53,401 nt of DNA from Candidatus Sulfopaludibacter sp. SbA3 (lineage in GTDB: Bacteria; Pseudomonadota; Alphaproteobacteria; Caulobacterales; Hyphomonadaceae). The stretch is from NCBI GenBank assembly GCA_945913285.1, contig CAMEDD010000020.1, positions 1 through 53,401 of the forward strand. Direction: 5' to 3'. The notes beneath the pieces are model-generated. The model ran no database searches, was not told the origin of the DNA, and worked only from the letters and a program-made list of their open reading frames with translations. Position 1 is the first letter of the stretch. Every line of letters begins with the position of its first letter. This document shows, piece by piece, positions 16,675 through 25,275 of this stretch. The position numbers and the translations under genes were made by a program.

Positions 16675-18008
16675 GCGCGCACAGCTTTCTTCAGACGACT
16701 GATCAACCAGATCAGCAGGAGCGGCGGAATGGCGGCAAAGGGTGTGACCGAGAACCAGCTGGCGTAGCCACTCATCTCTGAGCCCGTCTCCTTCTGCAAG
16801 GCTTCAACCGCGAGACCTGAAAATCCGCCGAGCAGACCGGCCACGAGCGTCATCAGGGATGACAGCAAGGCGAACTGGGCGGCGGTCGCGATGGGATTGG
16901 TGAGCCGGCTTGCCCAGGCAACCATCGCGGCATTGGCCATGCCGCCGCTGAAGCCTTCAAAGATGACCGCGCCGATCCAGACCAGCTTGTCGCCGCCGCT
17001 GAGCGCCAGGAAGGCGAAGCCGATATTGGAGACGGCCGCGAGGATTACCGCGATGGCCATGGCGGGCACGGTGCCGAAGCGCAGGCCGATCAGACCCGCA
17101 ATAACCACGCCCGCCAGCGTGGCGGGAAAGCCGAAGACGGTGCGCGTGGCCGCGATCTGCGGGCCGGAAAAGCCTAGATCGATATAGAACGGTCCGACCA
17201 TCGAGGTGATCAGGCCGTCCGGCACAAAGAAAAGCGCGACCAGCGGCAGGAACAGGAAGTTGGCCCGGCCATGATCCTGCCAGAACACCTTCAGCGGACG
17301 GAACAGGGCGGACAGCACGCTGGCGATTCCGGTGGCGCGGGAAAAATCCCGCGACTTGTCCGGCTCTTTGGCAAGCCAAAGTCCGGCGAGCCCGGCGATG
17401 CCGCCGATGGCGGCAAAGGCGTAGGCCATGCTCCAGCCGATGGCAGCAGACGCCGCGAGGATCGGGACGTTGCCAAGAAAATAGCCTGAGCGAAGGCCGA
17501 AGATGTAGGCAGAGGCCATCAGGTCCTGCTCTGCATCTGTCGCGCTCTCGATCCGCCAGGCATCGACCGCGATGTCCTGCGTGGCGGCAGCAAACGAGGT
17601 CAGCATCGCGAAAGCGGCGAACAGGGCGAGGCCGCCGGACGGGCCGGTCGCCGCCATGCAGAGGATGCCAACGGTCACGAAAATCTGACCAAGGAGCATC
17701 CAGGACCGGCGATGGCCAAGGCGCTTACCGATCCAGGGCAGCTGAATCCAGTCCACGAATGGTGCCCAGAGGAATTTGGTGGAGATGAAGATGCCCACCC
17801 AGCTCATGAAGCCGATGGCGCTGAGCGCCACACCTTCAGCGCGGAGCCAGAGGCCGAGCGTCACAGTGACCAGCACCGGCGGCATGCCGGTTGCGATGCC
17901 GAGGATCACGGCAAGCGCGATCTTGGGCTGGTTCAGCGAAGCCACGACTTGCCGCATCGACGCGCGGGGGCGTTGCGGCTCGTCCTGGCCGGTGACGATA
18001 TCGGCCAT
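16671..18008 (-). CDS. AmpG-like MFS transporter
   Basis: Major-facilitator permease of the AmpG type, whose characterised members import GlcNAc-anhydromuropeptides for peptidoglycan recycling. 445 residues with 12 hydrophobic segments. Characteristic early stretches are GIATGMPPVLVTVTLGLWL, then FLWAPFVDWIQLP, GKRLGHRRSWMLLGQ, and AATQDIAVDAWRIE. The frame is open to 18179, but the ATG at 18008 is chosen because GGAGGAAAC lies directly before it and the upstream part (Arg/Pro-rich) is not transporter-like. No recycling enzyme is adjacent. The stop overlaps the convergent VWA-like gene. Substrate is inferred from family. Confidence 0.85.
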   Translation of the reverse strand: MADIVTGQDEPQRPRASMRQVVASLNQPKIALAVILGIATGMPPVLVTVTLGLWLRAEGVALSAIGFMSWVGIFISTKFLWAPFVDWIQLPWIGKRLGHRRSWMLLGQIFVTVGILCMAATGPSGGLALFAAFAMLTSFAAATQDIAVDAWRIESATDAEQDLMASAYIFGLRSGYFLGNVPILAASAAIGWSMAYAFAAIGGIAGLAGLWLAKEPDKSRDFSRATGIASVLSALFRPLKVFWQDHGRANFLFLPLVALFFVPDGLITSMVGPFYIDLGFSGPQIAATRTVFGFPATLAGVVIAGLIGLRFGTVPAMAIAVILAAVSNIGFAFLALSGGDKLVWIGAVIFEGFSGGMANAAMVAWASRLTNPIATAAQFALLSSLMTLVAGLLGGFSGLAVEALQKETGSEMSGYASWFSVTPFAAIPPLLLIWLISRLKKAVRA

Positions 18009-18126
18009 GTTTCCTCCGGTGCCGCACATCGCGCCCGCCTCCCCTCTTGATCGGGGGAGTTGCAAACCGGGAGGACGGCGAACACCGAGATCGTGCCAGC
18101 GGCTTTCCAGATCGGCAAGCGAAAGG

Positions 18127-18618
18127 TCAGGGCGCGGTGACGAGACCTTCAAGCTGCGAGGCGTCGCCCGCGAGATCACAAACCATCACGCGGGCCTGAT
18201 CCTGCGGGCCCGGAAAGGTCAAGCGGCCGCGCGGCGCGACGACGAAGCCGACCTCGCCAAAGTAGGACGGCGCGCCGATCAGTATGGCGGCGGGCCAGCC
18301 GGCTGCCTTTCCGGCCTCCAGCGCGGCGCGCGTGACCTTCTGGCCGAGCCGTCCGCCCCGATGCTCGGGCGCCACCGCCACCGGACCGTAGAACAGCGCG
18401 CGCGTCCGCGCCGCACCAACCACCAATGGCCAAACGCGGCACACGCCCACGACCTCGCCAGTCTCAACCGCCACGCGGTTGATCTCCGGCAGCGAGGCCG
18501 AAAACTCGCGCAGCCGCTCCGCCGTCTTGGCGAAATGGCCGGGGCCAAAGGTGCGATCAAAGAGAGCTTCGATCGCATCGGCATGCAGGGCGGGGTTTTC
18601 AGAAACAATCTCGGTCAT
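18127..18618 (-). CDS. GNAT family N-acetyltransferase
   Basis: 163-residue acetyl-CoA-dependent acetyltransferase of the YhbS-like subgroup. The acetyl-CoA pyrophosphate loop is VAPEHRGGRLGQKVTRAAL, preceded by LFYGPVAV and followed by the GAPSYFGEVGFVVAPRG signature typical of YhbS proteins. The substrate is unknown. An in-frame start 27 bases upstream exists (18645), but the ATG at 18618 gives the usual N-terminus MTEIVSENPALHADAI. It sits about 110 bp upstream of the AmpG-like gene on the same strand and about 50 bp downstream of the acyltransferase gene, so a three-gene operon is possible. Confidence 0.88.
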   Translation of the reverse strand: MTEIVSENPALHADAIEALFDRTFGPGHFAKTAERLREFSASLPEINRVAVETGEVVGVCRVWPLVVGAARTRALFYGPVAVAPEHRGGRLGQKVTRAALEAGKAAGWPAAILIGAPSYFGEVGFVVAPRGRLTFPGPQDQARVMVCDLAGDASQLEGLVTAP

Positions 18619-18669
18619 GGCGCGGGCGTCTAAGGCCCATTGCACCGGCTCGCAAGGACCGGGCGCGAA

Positions 18670-19572
18670 TCAGACCCGGAAGCGTGCGTCGGGATCGGTC
18701 AGCAGCGCGTAGGAGACGTGATGCTTCAGCTTTTCGGTCATGTGTGCGGGATCGCCCTGCAGCGCATCCGGCGGAATCGTCTCGCCAAACGTCATCCGGA
18801 TTTTCGAGCCGCGCTTGTTGAGGAGCTCATGAAAGAGCGTGATGTCGCGCAGCTCGTTGGAGAGGTCGCAGAGCAGATAGTAAAGCGCGGAATTCTGCGC
18901 CTCGAGGTTCAGCGGAACAACTGGCGCCGCTTGCTTCCTCGCGAGGCCGACGACCGTCGGGAACCAGTCTTTCTCCTGAAGACGTCCCTCAACCTTGCGG
19001 GCAAGCCGCCCGGACGGAAAAATGACCACGCATTTTTCTTCTTCAAACGCGGCTGCCGCCCGCTTGAGGGTCTCACGCGCCTTGGCGGGCGAGCGTTTGG
19101 ACACCACCCACTCGACCGGAATGATGACATCCTCGAAGCGCGGATTGACGCGGATGGCGTCCGCATTGGCGAAGAAGACGATATCACTGCGCTTGCGCTT
19201 CAGGAGGTCCCACACCGCGACGCCGTCCGCGAGCCCGGTCGGGTGATTGGCGGCGACGATACAGCGGCCGGTGGCGGGCAGACGGTCAATTCCGCTGACC
19301 GACATGTCGAAGGACAGCTGGCGCGACAGCAGGTCAAACGATTCGCGCCCGTTCAGCTGGACGAGCTCGTCGGCCATCGCCCGCGCCTTGCGGTAGCCGA
19401 GCATCGAATACAGGATCGGACGGGCGACCGGCCAGGCGGCGCTGGCGCGCAGTTTCGGGCAGCGTTCCTCGATCAGCAAATCAACGATATGCGCGTCGGA
19501 GCGCGATTCTGCGCCCGCGAAGGCGGACGGCGCCAGGGATTTGGCCACGGTGGCGGCGATTTCTTCTGTCAT
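18670..19572 (-). CDS. PlsC-like lysophospholipid acyltransferase
   Basis: 300-residue acyltransferase of the glycerolipid-acyltransferase superfamily. The catalytic block is NHPTGLADG (His and Asp of the HX4D motif), then an FFANADAIRVNPRF region and the substrate-binding VVIFPSGRLARK, in which FPSG replaces the usual FPEG. Similar proteins are annotated as 1-acyl-sn-glycerol-3-phosphate or ornithine-lipid acyltransferases; which applies here cannot be told from sequence. No clear signal peptide; likely a peripheral inner-membrane protein. First gene of a possible run with GNAT and the AmpG-like transporter. The 250 bp upstream holds the divergent receiver-gene promoter region. Confidence 0.85.
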   Translation of the reverse strand: MTEEIAATVAKSLAPSAFAGAESRSDAHIVDLLIEERCPKLRASAAWPVARPILYSMLGYRKARAMADELVQLNGRESFDLLSRQLSFDMSVSGIDRLPATGRCIVAANHPTGLADGVAVWDLLKRKRSDIVFFANADAIRVNPRFEDVIIPVEWVVSKRSPAKARETLKRAAAAFEEEKCVVIFPSGRLARKVEGRLQEKDWFPTVVGLARKQAAPVVPLNLEAQNSALYYLLCDLSNELRDITLFHELLNKRGSKIRMTFGETIPPDALQGDPAHMTEKLKHHVSYALLTDPDARFRV

Positions 19573-19822
19573 TTGCGCCTCTTGGCCCCCTCAGCAGGCA
19601 AACGTTCCGTGTCTCAGTCAGCATAGGACGAGCCGGAAAGCGTGCAAAGGGCGGCGCGGGCGGCAATTTATCCCCCAGAATTGTGAAAAGGGGCCGATTT
19701 TTTAGGTTTCGGAAAGTTTCGATTTACCAAGGCGCAAGACGCCCGTGGCATGGTGAACCCATCAAGGGGGCCAGCTTAACGCTTCAGCCCTCCAGCCAGT
19801 GTCCTGTTCGAGGTAGTTGTTG

Positions 19823-20269
19823 ATGAAAGTTCTGTGGGTTGAAGATCATGAGCCGGTGCGCGACATGCTGGCGATTGCCGCTGACAAGGTTGCGCGCGCG
19901 CGGGTTCAGGTGGATCTCGTGATGGCGCCGACGCTTATGGCCGCCGAAACGCGCCTGCGCCTCGAGCGTTTCGACCTCGTCGTGCTTGATCTCAGCCTGC
20001 CCGACAGCATCGACCCTGATATGACGATCGCCCGCGTCGCCAACATGGGCAAATACCGGATCGCCGTCGTCTCGTCGCTGGAAGGCCGTGACCAGGCCGT
20101 CGCTTCGGCCGCCCGCTGCGGCGCCAACATCCACCCGCAAGCGGTGTTCAAGGCCAACCTGCCCTTCAACCGCTTCATCCAGCGTCCCGAGACTTTCGAA
20201 GACTTCTTCATGGAACTGATGCCGGCTGCAGGCGCCGTGCCCACGCCCCGTTCGGCTCGGGCCGCCTGA
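19823..20269 (+). CDS. stand-alone receiver-domain protein
   Basis: 148 residues, essentially one response-regulator receiver domain without an output domain. Expected residues are in place: acidic pair Glu7/Asp8 (VLWVEDHEP), phospho-acceptor Asp56 (LVVLDLSLPD), Ser84 in the Thr/Ser position (IAVVSSLEG) and Lys110 (AVFKANLPF). So it should be phosphorylatable and act as a single-domain regulator like CheY or DivK, though its partner kinase is not nearby. A short disordered tail ends APTPRSARAA-like. The start is ATG 19823 with GAGGTAG upstream; two TTG codons just before it are less likely. A terminator follows the gene. Confidence 0.85.
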   Translation: MKVLWVEDHEPVRDMLAIAADKVARARVQVDLVMAPTLMAAETRLRLERFDLVVLDLSLPDSIDPDMTIARVANMGKYRIAVVSSLEGRDQAVASAARCGANIHPQAVFKANLPFNRFIQRPETFEDFFMELMPAAGAVPTPRSARAA

Positions 20270-20303
20270 TCGCCGCGCTTGCCGTCAGCAGCCTTCGATT
20301 GCT

Positions 20304-20341
20304 AAGCCGCCCGGGAGAAGGCTTCCGGGCGGTTTGTCGTT
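20304..20341 (+). terminator. rho-independent terminator after the receiver gene
   Basis: Perfect 8-bp stem CCGCCCGG/CCGGGCGG (20307-20314 and 20325-20332), 10-nt loop, followed by TTTGTCGTT. It lies 35 bp after the receiver-gene stop and before the rhomboid start. The T-tract is short, so efficiency is uncertain. Confidence 0.65.
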
Positions 20342-20368
20342 ACGGGGCCTGAAGACCGGGATCAGACG

Positions 20369-20983
20369 ATGGACAGCCTCTTCGCCTCGCCGGTCACGAT
20401 GGGCCTGCTCGCCCTCAATGTCGTGGCCAGCATGATCGCTTTCAGCAATCAGGCCTTCATGGCGCAGAACGTCCTTTGGGTCGGGCCAATGCGCCAAAAG
20501 GGCGAGTGGTACCGGGGCCTGAGTTCTGGCTTCCTCCACGTCAACCAGCTCCACCTGTTCCTGAACATGTACGGCCTGTGGATGTTCGGCCCGATCTGCG
20601 AAGGCATACTGGGCGGGCTTGGCTTTGCGATTGTCTATTTCGTCTCGCTGATCGGCGGCAGCGCCTGGGCCTATGTGCAGAATCGCAACGAACCGGACTA
20701 CCGCGCGGCGGGGGCGTCCGGGGCGCTCTCCGGCATGATCCTTGCGTTCTGCCTGTTCGAGCCCTTTGCCGTCCTGCTCGCCTTCTTCGTCATCCCGATG
20801 TGGGGCATGGTGTTCGGCGTGCTCTACGTCGCCTTCAGCTATTTCTTTTCGCTGCGCGCGGACCGGATCATCGGCCATGAAGCGCACCTCGGCGGCGCGG
20901 TCGCCGGCGTGATCGCGACCCTCCTGGTGCGGCCGGAAACATTCAACGAGTTCGTCGCGCAGGCGGCTGAGCGTTTTGGTTGA
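20369..20983 (+). CDS. rhomboid family intramembrane serine protease
   Basis: 204-residue polytopic protein that cleaves substrates within the membrane. Six hydrophobic helices fit the minimal rhomboid core. The L1-loop/helix-2 signature is HLFLNMYGLW near 62-71; the nucleophile is Ser117 in GASGALSG; the catalytic His is His173 in HEAHLGGAVAG. All expected residues are present, so it should be active; substrate unknown. The ATG at 20369 lies 28 bp beyond the terminator of the receiver gene. It is followed by zapE with almost no gap, suggesting co-transcription. Confidence 0.9.
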   Translation: MDSLFASPVTMGLLALNVVASMIAFSNQAFMAQNVLWVGPMRQKGEWYRGLSSGFLHVNQLHLFLNMYGLWMFGPICEGILGGLGFAIVYFVSLIGGSAWAYVQNRNEPDYRAAGASGALSGMILAFCLFEPFAVLLAFFVIPMWGMVFGVLYVAFSYFFSLRADRIIGHEAHLGGAVAGVIATLLVRPETFNEFVAQAAERFG

Positions 20984-20990
20984 CCGCAGG

Positions 20991-22121
20991 ATGGGCAGCG
21001 TCCGGTCACGGTATGACGAGCGGGTGGCCTCGGGGGAGCTGACGGGCGACGCTGCGCAGGCCGAAGCCGCCTGCCGCCTCGATGCCCTTGCGCTGGCGCT
21101 CTCCAGCCCGCCGAAGCGCAGTCTGTTCGGCAAGGCGCCGGAGGCCGTGCGCGGCATATACCTCTGGGGCGGCGTCGGGCGCGGCAAGTCGATGCTGATG
21201 GACCTGTTCTTTGCCGAGGCGACAATTTCGCCCAAGCGGCGCGTCCACTTCCACGAATTCATGGCCGAGGTGCACGAGCGCCTCGATGTCTGGCGCAAGA
21301 TGAGCGACGCAGACCGCAGGCGTTCGCCATGGCGTGTAAAGGACGCCGGCGATGACCCGATCGCCCCGGTTGCAAAGCAGGTCGCCAGCGAGGCGCACCT
21401 CCTTTGCTTCGATGAATTCCAGGTGACACAAATCGCCGATGCGATGATCCTAGGCCGATTGTTTGACGCAGTGTTCGCATACGGTGTCGCGGTGGTCGCC
21501 ACGTCCAACCGAACGCCGGATGATCTGTACAAGGACGGCATCAACCGCGCGCTGTTCCTGCCCTTCATCGAGCGGCTGAAGGCGCGCTGCGACGTAGTCG
21601 AACTGGCGAGCGCGCGCGATTACCGGCTTGACCGGCTGGTCGAGGCGCCGGTCTGGTACGCGCCGCTCGGCGCGGGAAGCTCGGTCGCGCTGGACCTCGC
21701 CTGGACACGGCTGACGCTCGGGGCCGAGCCGCAGCAATGCGTGCTGACGATAAAAGGCCGGAAACTCGACGTCTCCCGTGAAGCGGCCGGCGTCGCGCGC
21801 TTCACATTCGAGGAACTCTGCGCCCGCCCGCTCGGGTCGCTCGATTACCTCGCAATCGCCGCGACCTTTCACACGGTCATCCTCGAAAACATTCCGCTGC
21901 TCACCCCGGACCGGCGCAATGAAGCCGCACGTTTCGTCAGCCTGATCGACGCGCTCTACGAGGCCCGGACCAAGCTGGTCGCCAGCGCCGCGGCAGAACC
22001 CGACCGGCTATACCCGGACGGCGACGGCGCCTTCGAATTCCAGCGCACGGCGAGCCGCCTCTTCGAGATGCGCTCGGCGGCCTATATGGCTGAGGAACGC
22101 CGGGGCGTCACTGAGGCTTAA
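20991..22121 (+). CDS. zapE: cell division protein ZapE (AFG1-type ATPase)
   Basis: P-loop ATPase that associates with the Z-ring in bacteria; homologue of mitochondrial AFG1/LACE1. Walker A GGVGRGKSMLMD and Walker B LLCFDEFQVTQIADAM are clear, as is the family motif VATSNRTPDDLYKDG with RALFLPFIERL after it. 376 residues from ATG 20991, which gives the usual N-terminus SVRSRYDERVASGEL. A TTG at 20976 overlapping the rhomboid stop is an alternative start. Presumably co-transcribed with the rhomboid gene. The stop codon lies in TTAATCCAGGTTAA. Confidence 0.93.
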   Translation: MGSVRSRYDERVASGELTGDAAQAEAACRLDALALALSSPPKRSLFGKAPEAVRGIYLWGGVGRGKSMLMDLFFAEATISPKRRVHFHEFMAEVHERLDVWRKMSDADRRRSPWRVKDAGDDPIAPVAKQVASEAHLLCFDEFQVTQIADAMILGRLFDAVFAYGVAVVATSNRTPDDLYKDGINRALFLPFIERLKARCDVVELASARDYRLDRLVEAPVWYAPLGAGSSVALDLAWTRLTLGAEPQQCVLTIKGRKLDVSREAAGVARFTFEELCARPLGSLDYLAIAATFHTVILENIPLLTPDRRNEAARFVSLIDALYEARTKLVASAAAEPDRLYPDGDGAFEFQRTASRLFEMRSAAYMAEERRGVTEA

Positions 22122-22313
22122 TCCAGGTTAAAAAGGCGTTCCCGCGCCTCTTCCACACGCTTGCCCCAATTCCTATTTATGCAAAAGCGCGGTGGATCAA
22201 TTGCGCGTCCCCGGCGGCAACGTTGCTGCGAGGCAGGACTAAGGTGCCGGGGTAGTTCGAAAGCAGAGGCGGGCCGCCGAAAACGGGACCTGCTCTCATA
22301 AGGAGGACGAAAC

Positions 22314-23213
22314 ATGGCGAATACGCCAACCAAAGCCGGATCGGTTGCCCTTAGTCCAGAACAAGGACTGAGCCGTTATCTTAGCGAGATCCGCAAGTTT
22401 CCCATGCTTGAAAAGAACGAGGAATTCATGCTGGCCCGCCAATGGCGAGACCAGGAAGACACCGAGGCCGCCGAACGGATGGTCACCTCTCACCTTCGCC
22501 TCGTAGCGAAGATTGCGATGGGCTATCGCGGCTACGGCTTGCCGATGGCGGAAGTGATTTCCGAGGGCAACGTCGGCCTCATGCAGGCGGTCAAGAAATT
22601 CGACCCCGAAAAGGGCTTCCGCCTCGCGACCTATGCGATGTGGTGGATCCGGGCTGCGATCCAGGAATACATCCTGCGCAGCTGGAGCCTCGTGAAACTT
22701 GGCACCACGGCCGCGCAGAAGAAGCTGTTCTTCAACCTGCGCCGCCTGAAAGGCGAGATGAAAGCCCTCGACGAGGGCGACCTGCGCCCCGAACAGGCCC
22801 AGCTGATCGCCGAGAAGCTGAACGTCACCGAGGCCGAAGTCTATTCGATGAACGGGCGCATGTCCGGCTCGGATGCCTCGCTCAACGTGCCGATGGGCAC
22901 CGACGGCGACATGGAATGGCAGGACTGGCTGGCAGACGATGAGCCCGGAACGGCCGAGACGTTCGCCAACCGCCAGGAACTCGACAGCCGCATGGAGCTG
23001 CTGACGCGCTCGATGGAGGACCTCTCCGAGCGCGAGCGTCACATCCTGACCGAGCGCCGCCTGATCGACGAGCCGAAGACGCTGGAAGAACTCTCCGACC
23101 AGTATGGCGTGAGCCGTGAACGCATCCGCCAGATCGAAGTGCGGGCCTTCGAAAAACTGCAGAAGACGATGAAGCGCCTCGCCAAGGAACAGGGCCTGCC
23201 GGTTGGCGACTGA
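22314..23213 (+). CDS. rpoH: heat-shock sigma factor RpoH (sigma-32)
   Basis: Alternative sigma factor directing RNA polymerase to heat-shock promoters (chaperones, proteases). 299 residues. Region 2 is SEGNVGLMQAVKKFDPEKGFR-like with the TYAMWWIRAAIQEYIL core-binding and -10 recognition helix. The RpoH box QKKLFFNLRR, involved in DnaK/FtsH control and polymerase binding, is present and separates it from RpoD. Region 4 ends with YGVSRERIRQIEVRAFEKL. An AAGGAGG sequence lies about 8 bp before the ATG. About 190 bp of upstream sequence should hold its promoter; I could not assign one with confidence. A terminator hairpin follows 28 bp after the stop. Confidence 0.96.
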   Translation: MANTPTKAGSVALSPEQGLSRYLSEIRKFPMLEKNEEFMLARQWRDQEDTEAAERMVTSHLRLVAKIAMGYRGYGLPMAEVISEGNVGLMQAVKKFDPEKGFRLATYAMWWIRAAIQEYILRSWSLVKLGTTAAQKKLFFNLRRLKGEMKALDEGDLRPEQAQLIAEKLNVTEAEVYSMNGRMSGSDASLNVPMGTDGDMEWQDWLADDEPGTAETFANRQELDSRMELLTRSMEDLSERERHILTERRLIDEPKTLEELSDQYGVSRERIRQIEVRAFEKLQKTMKRLAKEQGLPVGD

Positions 23214-23226
23214 GGCCCCGAACCTC

Positions 23227-24024
23227 GTGACCATTAAAGACAGCCGCGACCCGAGGGTCGCGGCTTTTCTGTCTGTCCGGGAGCGCGACCTGACGGGCGG
23301 GCATGGCGGACGGTTCATTGCCGAAGGCAAGATCACGCTGGAAACACTGCTGACGCGCGGACGGTTCGAGGTGGAGAGCCTGTTCCTGTGCGAGACGCGG
23401 CTACAGCCTTTGGCCGGCTTGCTCACCCGCGTGCCAGCCGGTGTACCGGTCTACGTCGCGCCGCAGCGTATGATGGACGAAGTCGCGGGTTTTCCGGTAC
23501 ACCGGGGCGTGCTCGCGTGCGGAAAGAAAGGCGCGCCGCTGACGCCAGCCGATATTCTGCCTACGGAAGGTCCCGCGACGGCTCTGCTGCTCGCGGGCCT
23601 CTCCAACCATGACAATGTAGGCGCGTGCTTTCGCAACGCCGCCGCCTTTGGCGCGGACGCCGTACTGCTGGACGTGGAATGTTGCGACCCGCTTTACCGA
23701 AAGGCGATCCGCGTTTCGTCCGGAAGCGCCCTGTGGATGCCCTTCGCTCAAGGCGGAACGGGCGGCGATCTGATCGAAGCCGCCGAAGCACGCGGTTACG
23801 AAGTCTGGGCACTGACCCCGAGCGCGGACGCCAAGCCCCTCCCCTCGATACTTGCTCCCGCTCGCGTTGCATTACTGATGGGGGCCGAGGGGCCGGGCCT
23901 GCCCCGCGACCTGATCGCCCGCGCACGGCCCGTTCGCATTCCAATGACGGATGGTTTTGACAGCGTGAATGTCGCGACGGCCGCAGCGCTTGCACTGAGC
24001 CACGTCTTCAACTCAAGAACGTGA
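23227..24024 (+). CDS. TrmH/SpoU family RNA 2'-O-ribose methyltransferase
   Basis: SAM-dependent methyltransferase with the SPOUT knot fold, probably acting on rRNA or tRNA; exact target unknown. 265 residues from the GTG at 23227. The N-terminal substrate-binding part begins IKDSRDPRVAAFLSVRERDL, typical of this family. The catalytic part shows motif 1 LSNHDNVGACFRNAAAFG, motif 2 ALLMGAEGPGLP and motif 3 IPMTDGFDSVNVATAAALALSH, with the Asn and Arg expected to be catalytic. A TTG at 23203 inside rpoH is an alternative start. A strong terminator-like hairpin overlaps codons 6-15, so most transcripts arriving from rpoH may stop here. Confidence 0.9.
   Translation: MTIKDSRDPRVAAFLSVRERDLTGGHGGRFIAEGKITLETLLTRGRFEVESLFLCETRLQPLAGLLTRVPAGVPVYVAPQRMMDEVAGFPVHRGVLACGKKGAPLTPADILPTEGPATALLLAGLSNHDNVGACFRNAAAFGADAVLLDVECCDPLYRKAIRVSSGSALWMPFAQGGTGGDLIEAAEARGYEVWALTPSADAKPLPSILAPARVALLMGAEGPGLPRDLIARARPVRIPMTDGFDSVNVATAAALALSHVFNSRT
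23242..23270 (+). terminator. terminator hairpin of rpoH inside the next coding sequence
   Basis: Perfect 11-bp inverted repeat AGCCGCGACCC / GGGTCGCGGCT (23242-23252 and 23255-23265) with a 2-nt centre, followed directly by TTTTCTGTCTG. It starts 29 bp after the rpoH stop, the normal place for an intrinsic terminator, but lies within the methyltransferase frame, encoding SRDPRVAA. Confidence 0.7.
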
Positions 24025-24037
24025 GCTCAGAAAATTC

Positions 24038-24790
24038 TCAGAATACTCTGGGGCGTTCGTTGCGCTCGACGTGCAGGCCGCACTCGGTCTTCTCCTGCCC
24101 GGCCCAGCGCCCGGCGCGCGGATTGTCCGGATCGTCCGCAGGCTGAGTGCATGGCCAGCAACCAATCGACGGATAGCCTTGCGCGACCAGCGGATGGCGC
24201 GGCAGGTTTCGCAGTTCCATGAACAGGTCCACGTCGTCCTGGTTCCAGCTGGCGAGCGGATTAACCTTATAGCGACCCGAGGCAAACTCGAAAACCGGCA
24301 GGCTCATGCGGGCGCCGCCATGGAACCGCTTGCGGCCCGTGATCCAAGCGCCATAGCCATTCAGTGCCGGCTCGAGCGGACGCACCTTGCGCAGGTCGCA
24401 GCAGGCGTCGGGATTGGCTTTCCAGAGCATGGATTTCGGATCTTCGGCGCGGCGGCTGGCTTCATGCGGCACCAGCGTGCGCACACCAGTGAGACCGAGC
24501 GTCTCGATCAGCTCGTCACGGTAATCCAGCGTCTGGGGGAAATGCATGCCGGTATCGATGAACTGGATCGGCAGCGACGGGTCCACATCGGCAATCAACG
24601 CCAGCATGACCGCGCTTTCGGCGCCGAAGCTGGACACATAGGTCAGGTCCCCCACCCATTCCCGCACGATGGCCGCGCGCAGGATCGTCTGGGCCGATGC
24701 CTGACGCAGTTCGCCATTGAGACGCACAAGACGCTCGGCAGGGTCGGCTGCCGGACTTTCGATCAGGGTTTCGAATGCCATCTCAGTCAT
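24038..24790 (-). CDS. cysH: phosphoadenylyl/adenylyl-sulfate reductase
   Basis: Reduces activated sulfate to sulfite for cysteine synthesis, using thioredoxin. 250 residues. The PP-loop-like nucleotide-binding region is TYVSSFGAESAVMLALI, followed by IQFIDTGMHFPQTLDYRDEL. Two cysteine pairs, CC in ANPDACCDLRKVRPL and CWPC in IGCWPCTQP, form the [4Fe-4S] site found in APS-type reductases; E. coli-type PAPS reductases lack it. The redox-active Cys is in KTECGLH near the C-terminus. So APS is the likely substrate. The start overlaps the DUF934 stop by 4 bp. Last gene of the cysG-DUF2849-GST-cysI-DUF934-cysH run, convergent with the methyltransferase. Confidence 0.95.
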   Translation of the reverse strand: MTEMAFETLIESPAADPAERLVRLNGELRQASAQTILRAAIVREWVGDLTYVSSFGAESAVMLALIADVDPSLPIQFIDTGMHFPQTLDYRDELIETLGLTGVRTLVPHEASRRAEDPKSMLWKANPDACCDLRKVRPLEPALNGYGAWITGRKRFHGGARMSLPVFEFASGRYKVNPLASWNQDDVDLFMELRNLPRHPLVAQGYPSIGCWPCTQPADDPDNPRAGRWAGQEKTECGLHVERNERPRVF

Positions 24791-25275
24791 GCTCCGTGCC
24801 GCTTGCGGAAGACCGCTGCCGGGCCGCCCGCTGCAGGCTGGTAAGCCTCAGTGAACTCGGCGAGCGCTTCCAGAACCTCAGATAGGCCAGCACGGCGCGT
24901 CTCGTAAGCATCGATGCCTGAACGGTGCATGTAGAATATCTGATCGCGCAGGATATGGCCGACGGCCCGGATCTCCCCCGAATAACCGTAGCGGCGGCGA
25001 AGCAGCTGCGCCTGGCTGAAGCCGCGCCCGTCCGTGTAGCGAGGAAAATCGATCTCGATCAGCCGCAATTCGGGCAGGTAAGGCTCCAGCGCGGCCGGAT
25101 CATCGACTGGCCCGAGCCGCACGCCGACCGGCAAGGGGCCGTTTTCCTGTCCCTTCTTGAGGGCCAGGAAACGGGCAAGCGATACCGATACTTGCGCACT
25201 TTCAGGCAACGCGGTGCCGTCGGCCGCAAAGATCCAGTCATTTGCGATCTCCTCGCCCCCCTTAACCAGCGGCAT
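24787..25275 (-). CDS. DUF934 domain-containing protein
   Basis: 162 residues. Family usually found between cysI and cysH and presumed to help sulfite reduction; biochemical role not established. Recognised by MPLVKGGEEIANDWIF at the N-terminus, LPVGVRLGPVDDPAAL, the conserved IEIDFPRYTDGRGFSQAQLLR core and GEIRAVGHILRDQIFYMHRSG. The long open frame extends to 25542 on this strand, but the ATG at 25275 is chosen because AGGAGG lies before it and residues upstream are a shadow of cysI. It overlaps the cysI 3' end by 14 bp and cysH by 4 bp. Confidence 0.92.
   Translation of the reverse strand: MPLVKGGEEIANDWIFAADGTALPESAQVSVSLARFLALKKGQENGPLPVGVRLGPVDDPAALEPYLPELRLIEIDFPRYTDGRGFSQAQLLRRRYGYSGEIRAVGHILRDQIFYMHRSGIDAYETRRAGLSEVLEALAEFTEAYQPAAGGPAAVFRKRHGA

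Noticed and set aside
18009-18179. N-terminal extension of the AmpG-like transporter frame
   Set aside because: No signal or hydrophobic pattern; a strong GGAGGAAAC precedes the ATG at 18008.
22118-22131. TTAA-TCCAGG-TTAA at the zapE stop, considered as a CtrA site
   Set aside because: Spacer is 6 bp, not 7, and it overlaps the stop codon.
22122-22313. Promoter for rpoH in the upstream gap
   Set aside because: CTTGCC and CTATTTAT are present but not at a valid spacing for sigma-70 or sigma-32.
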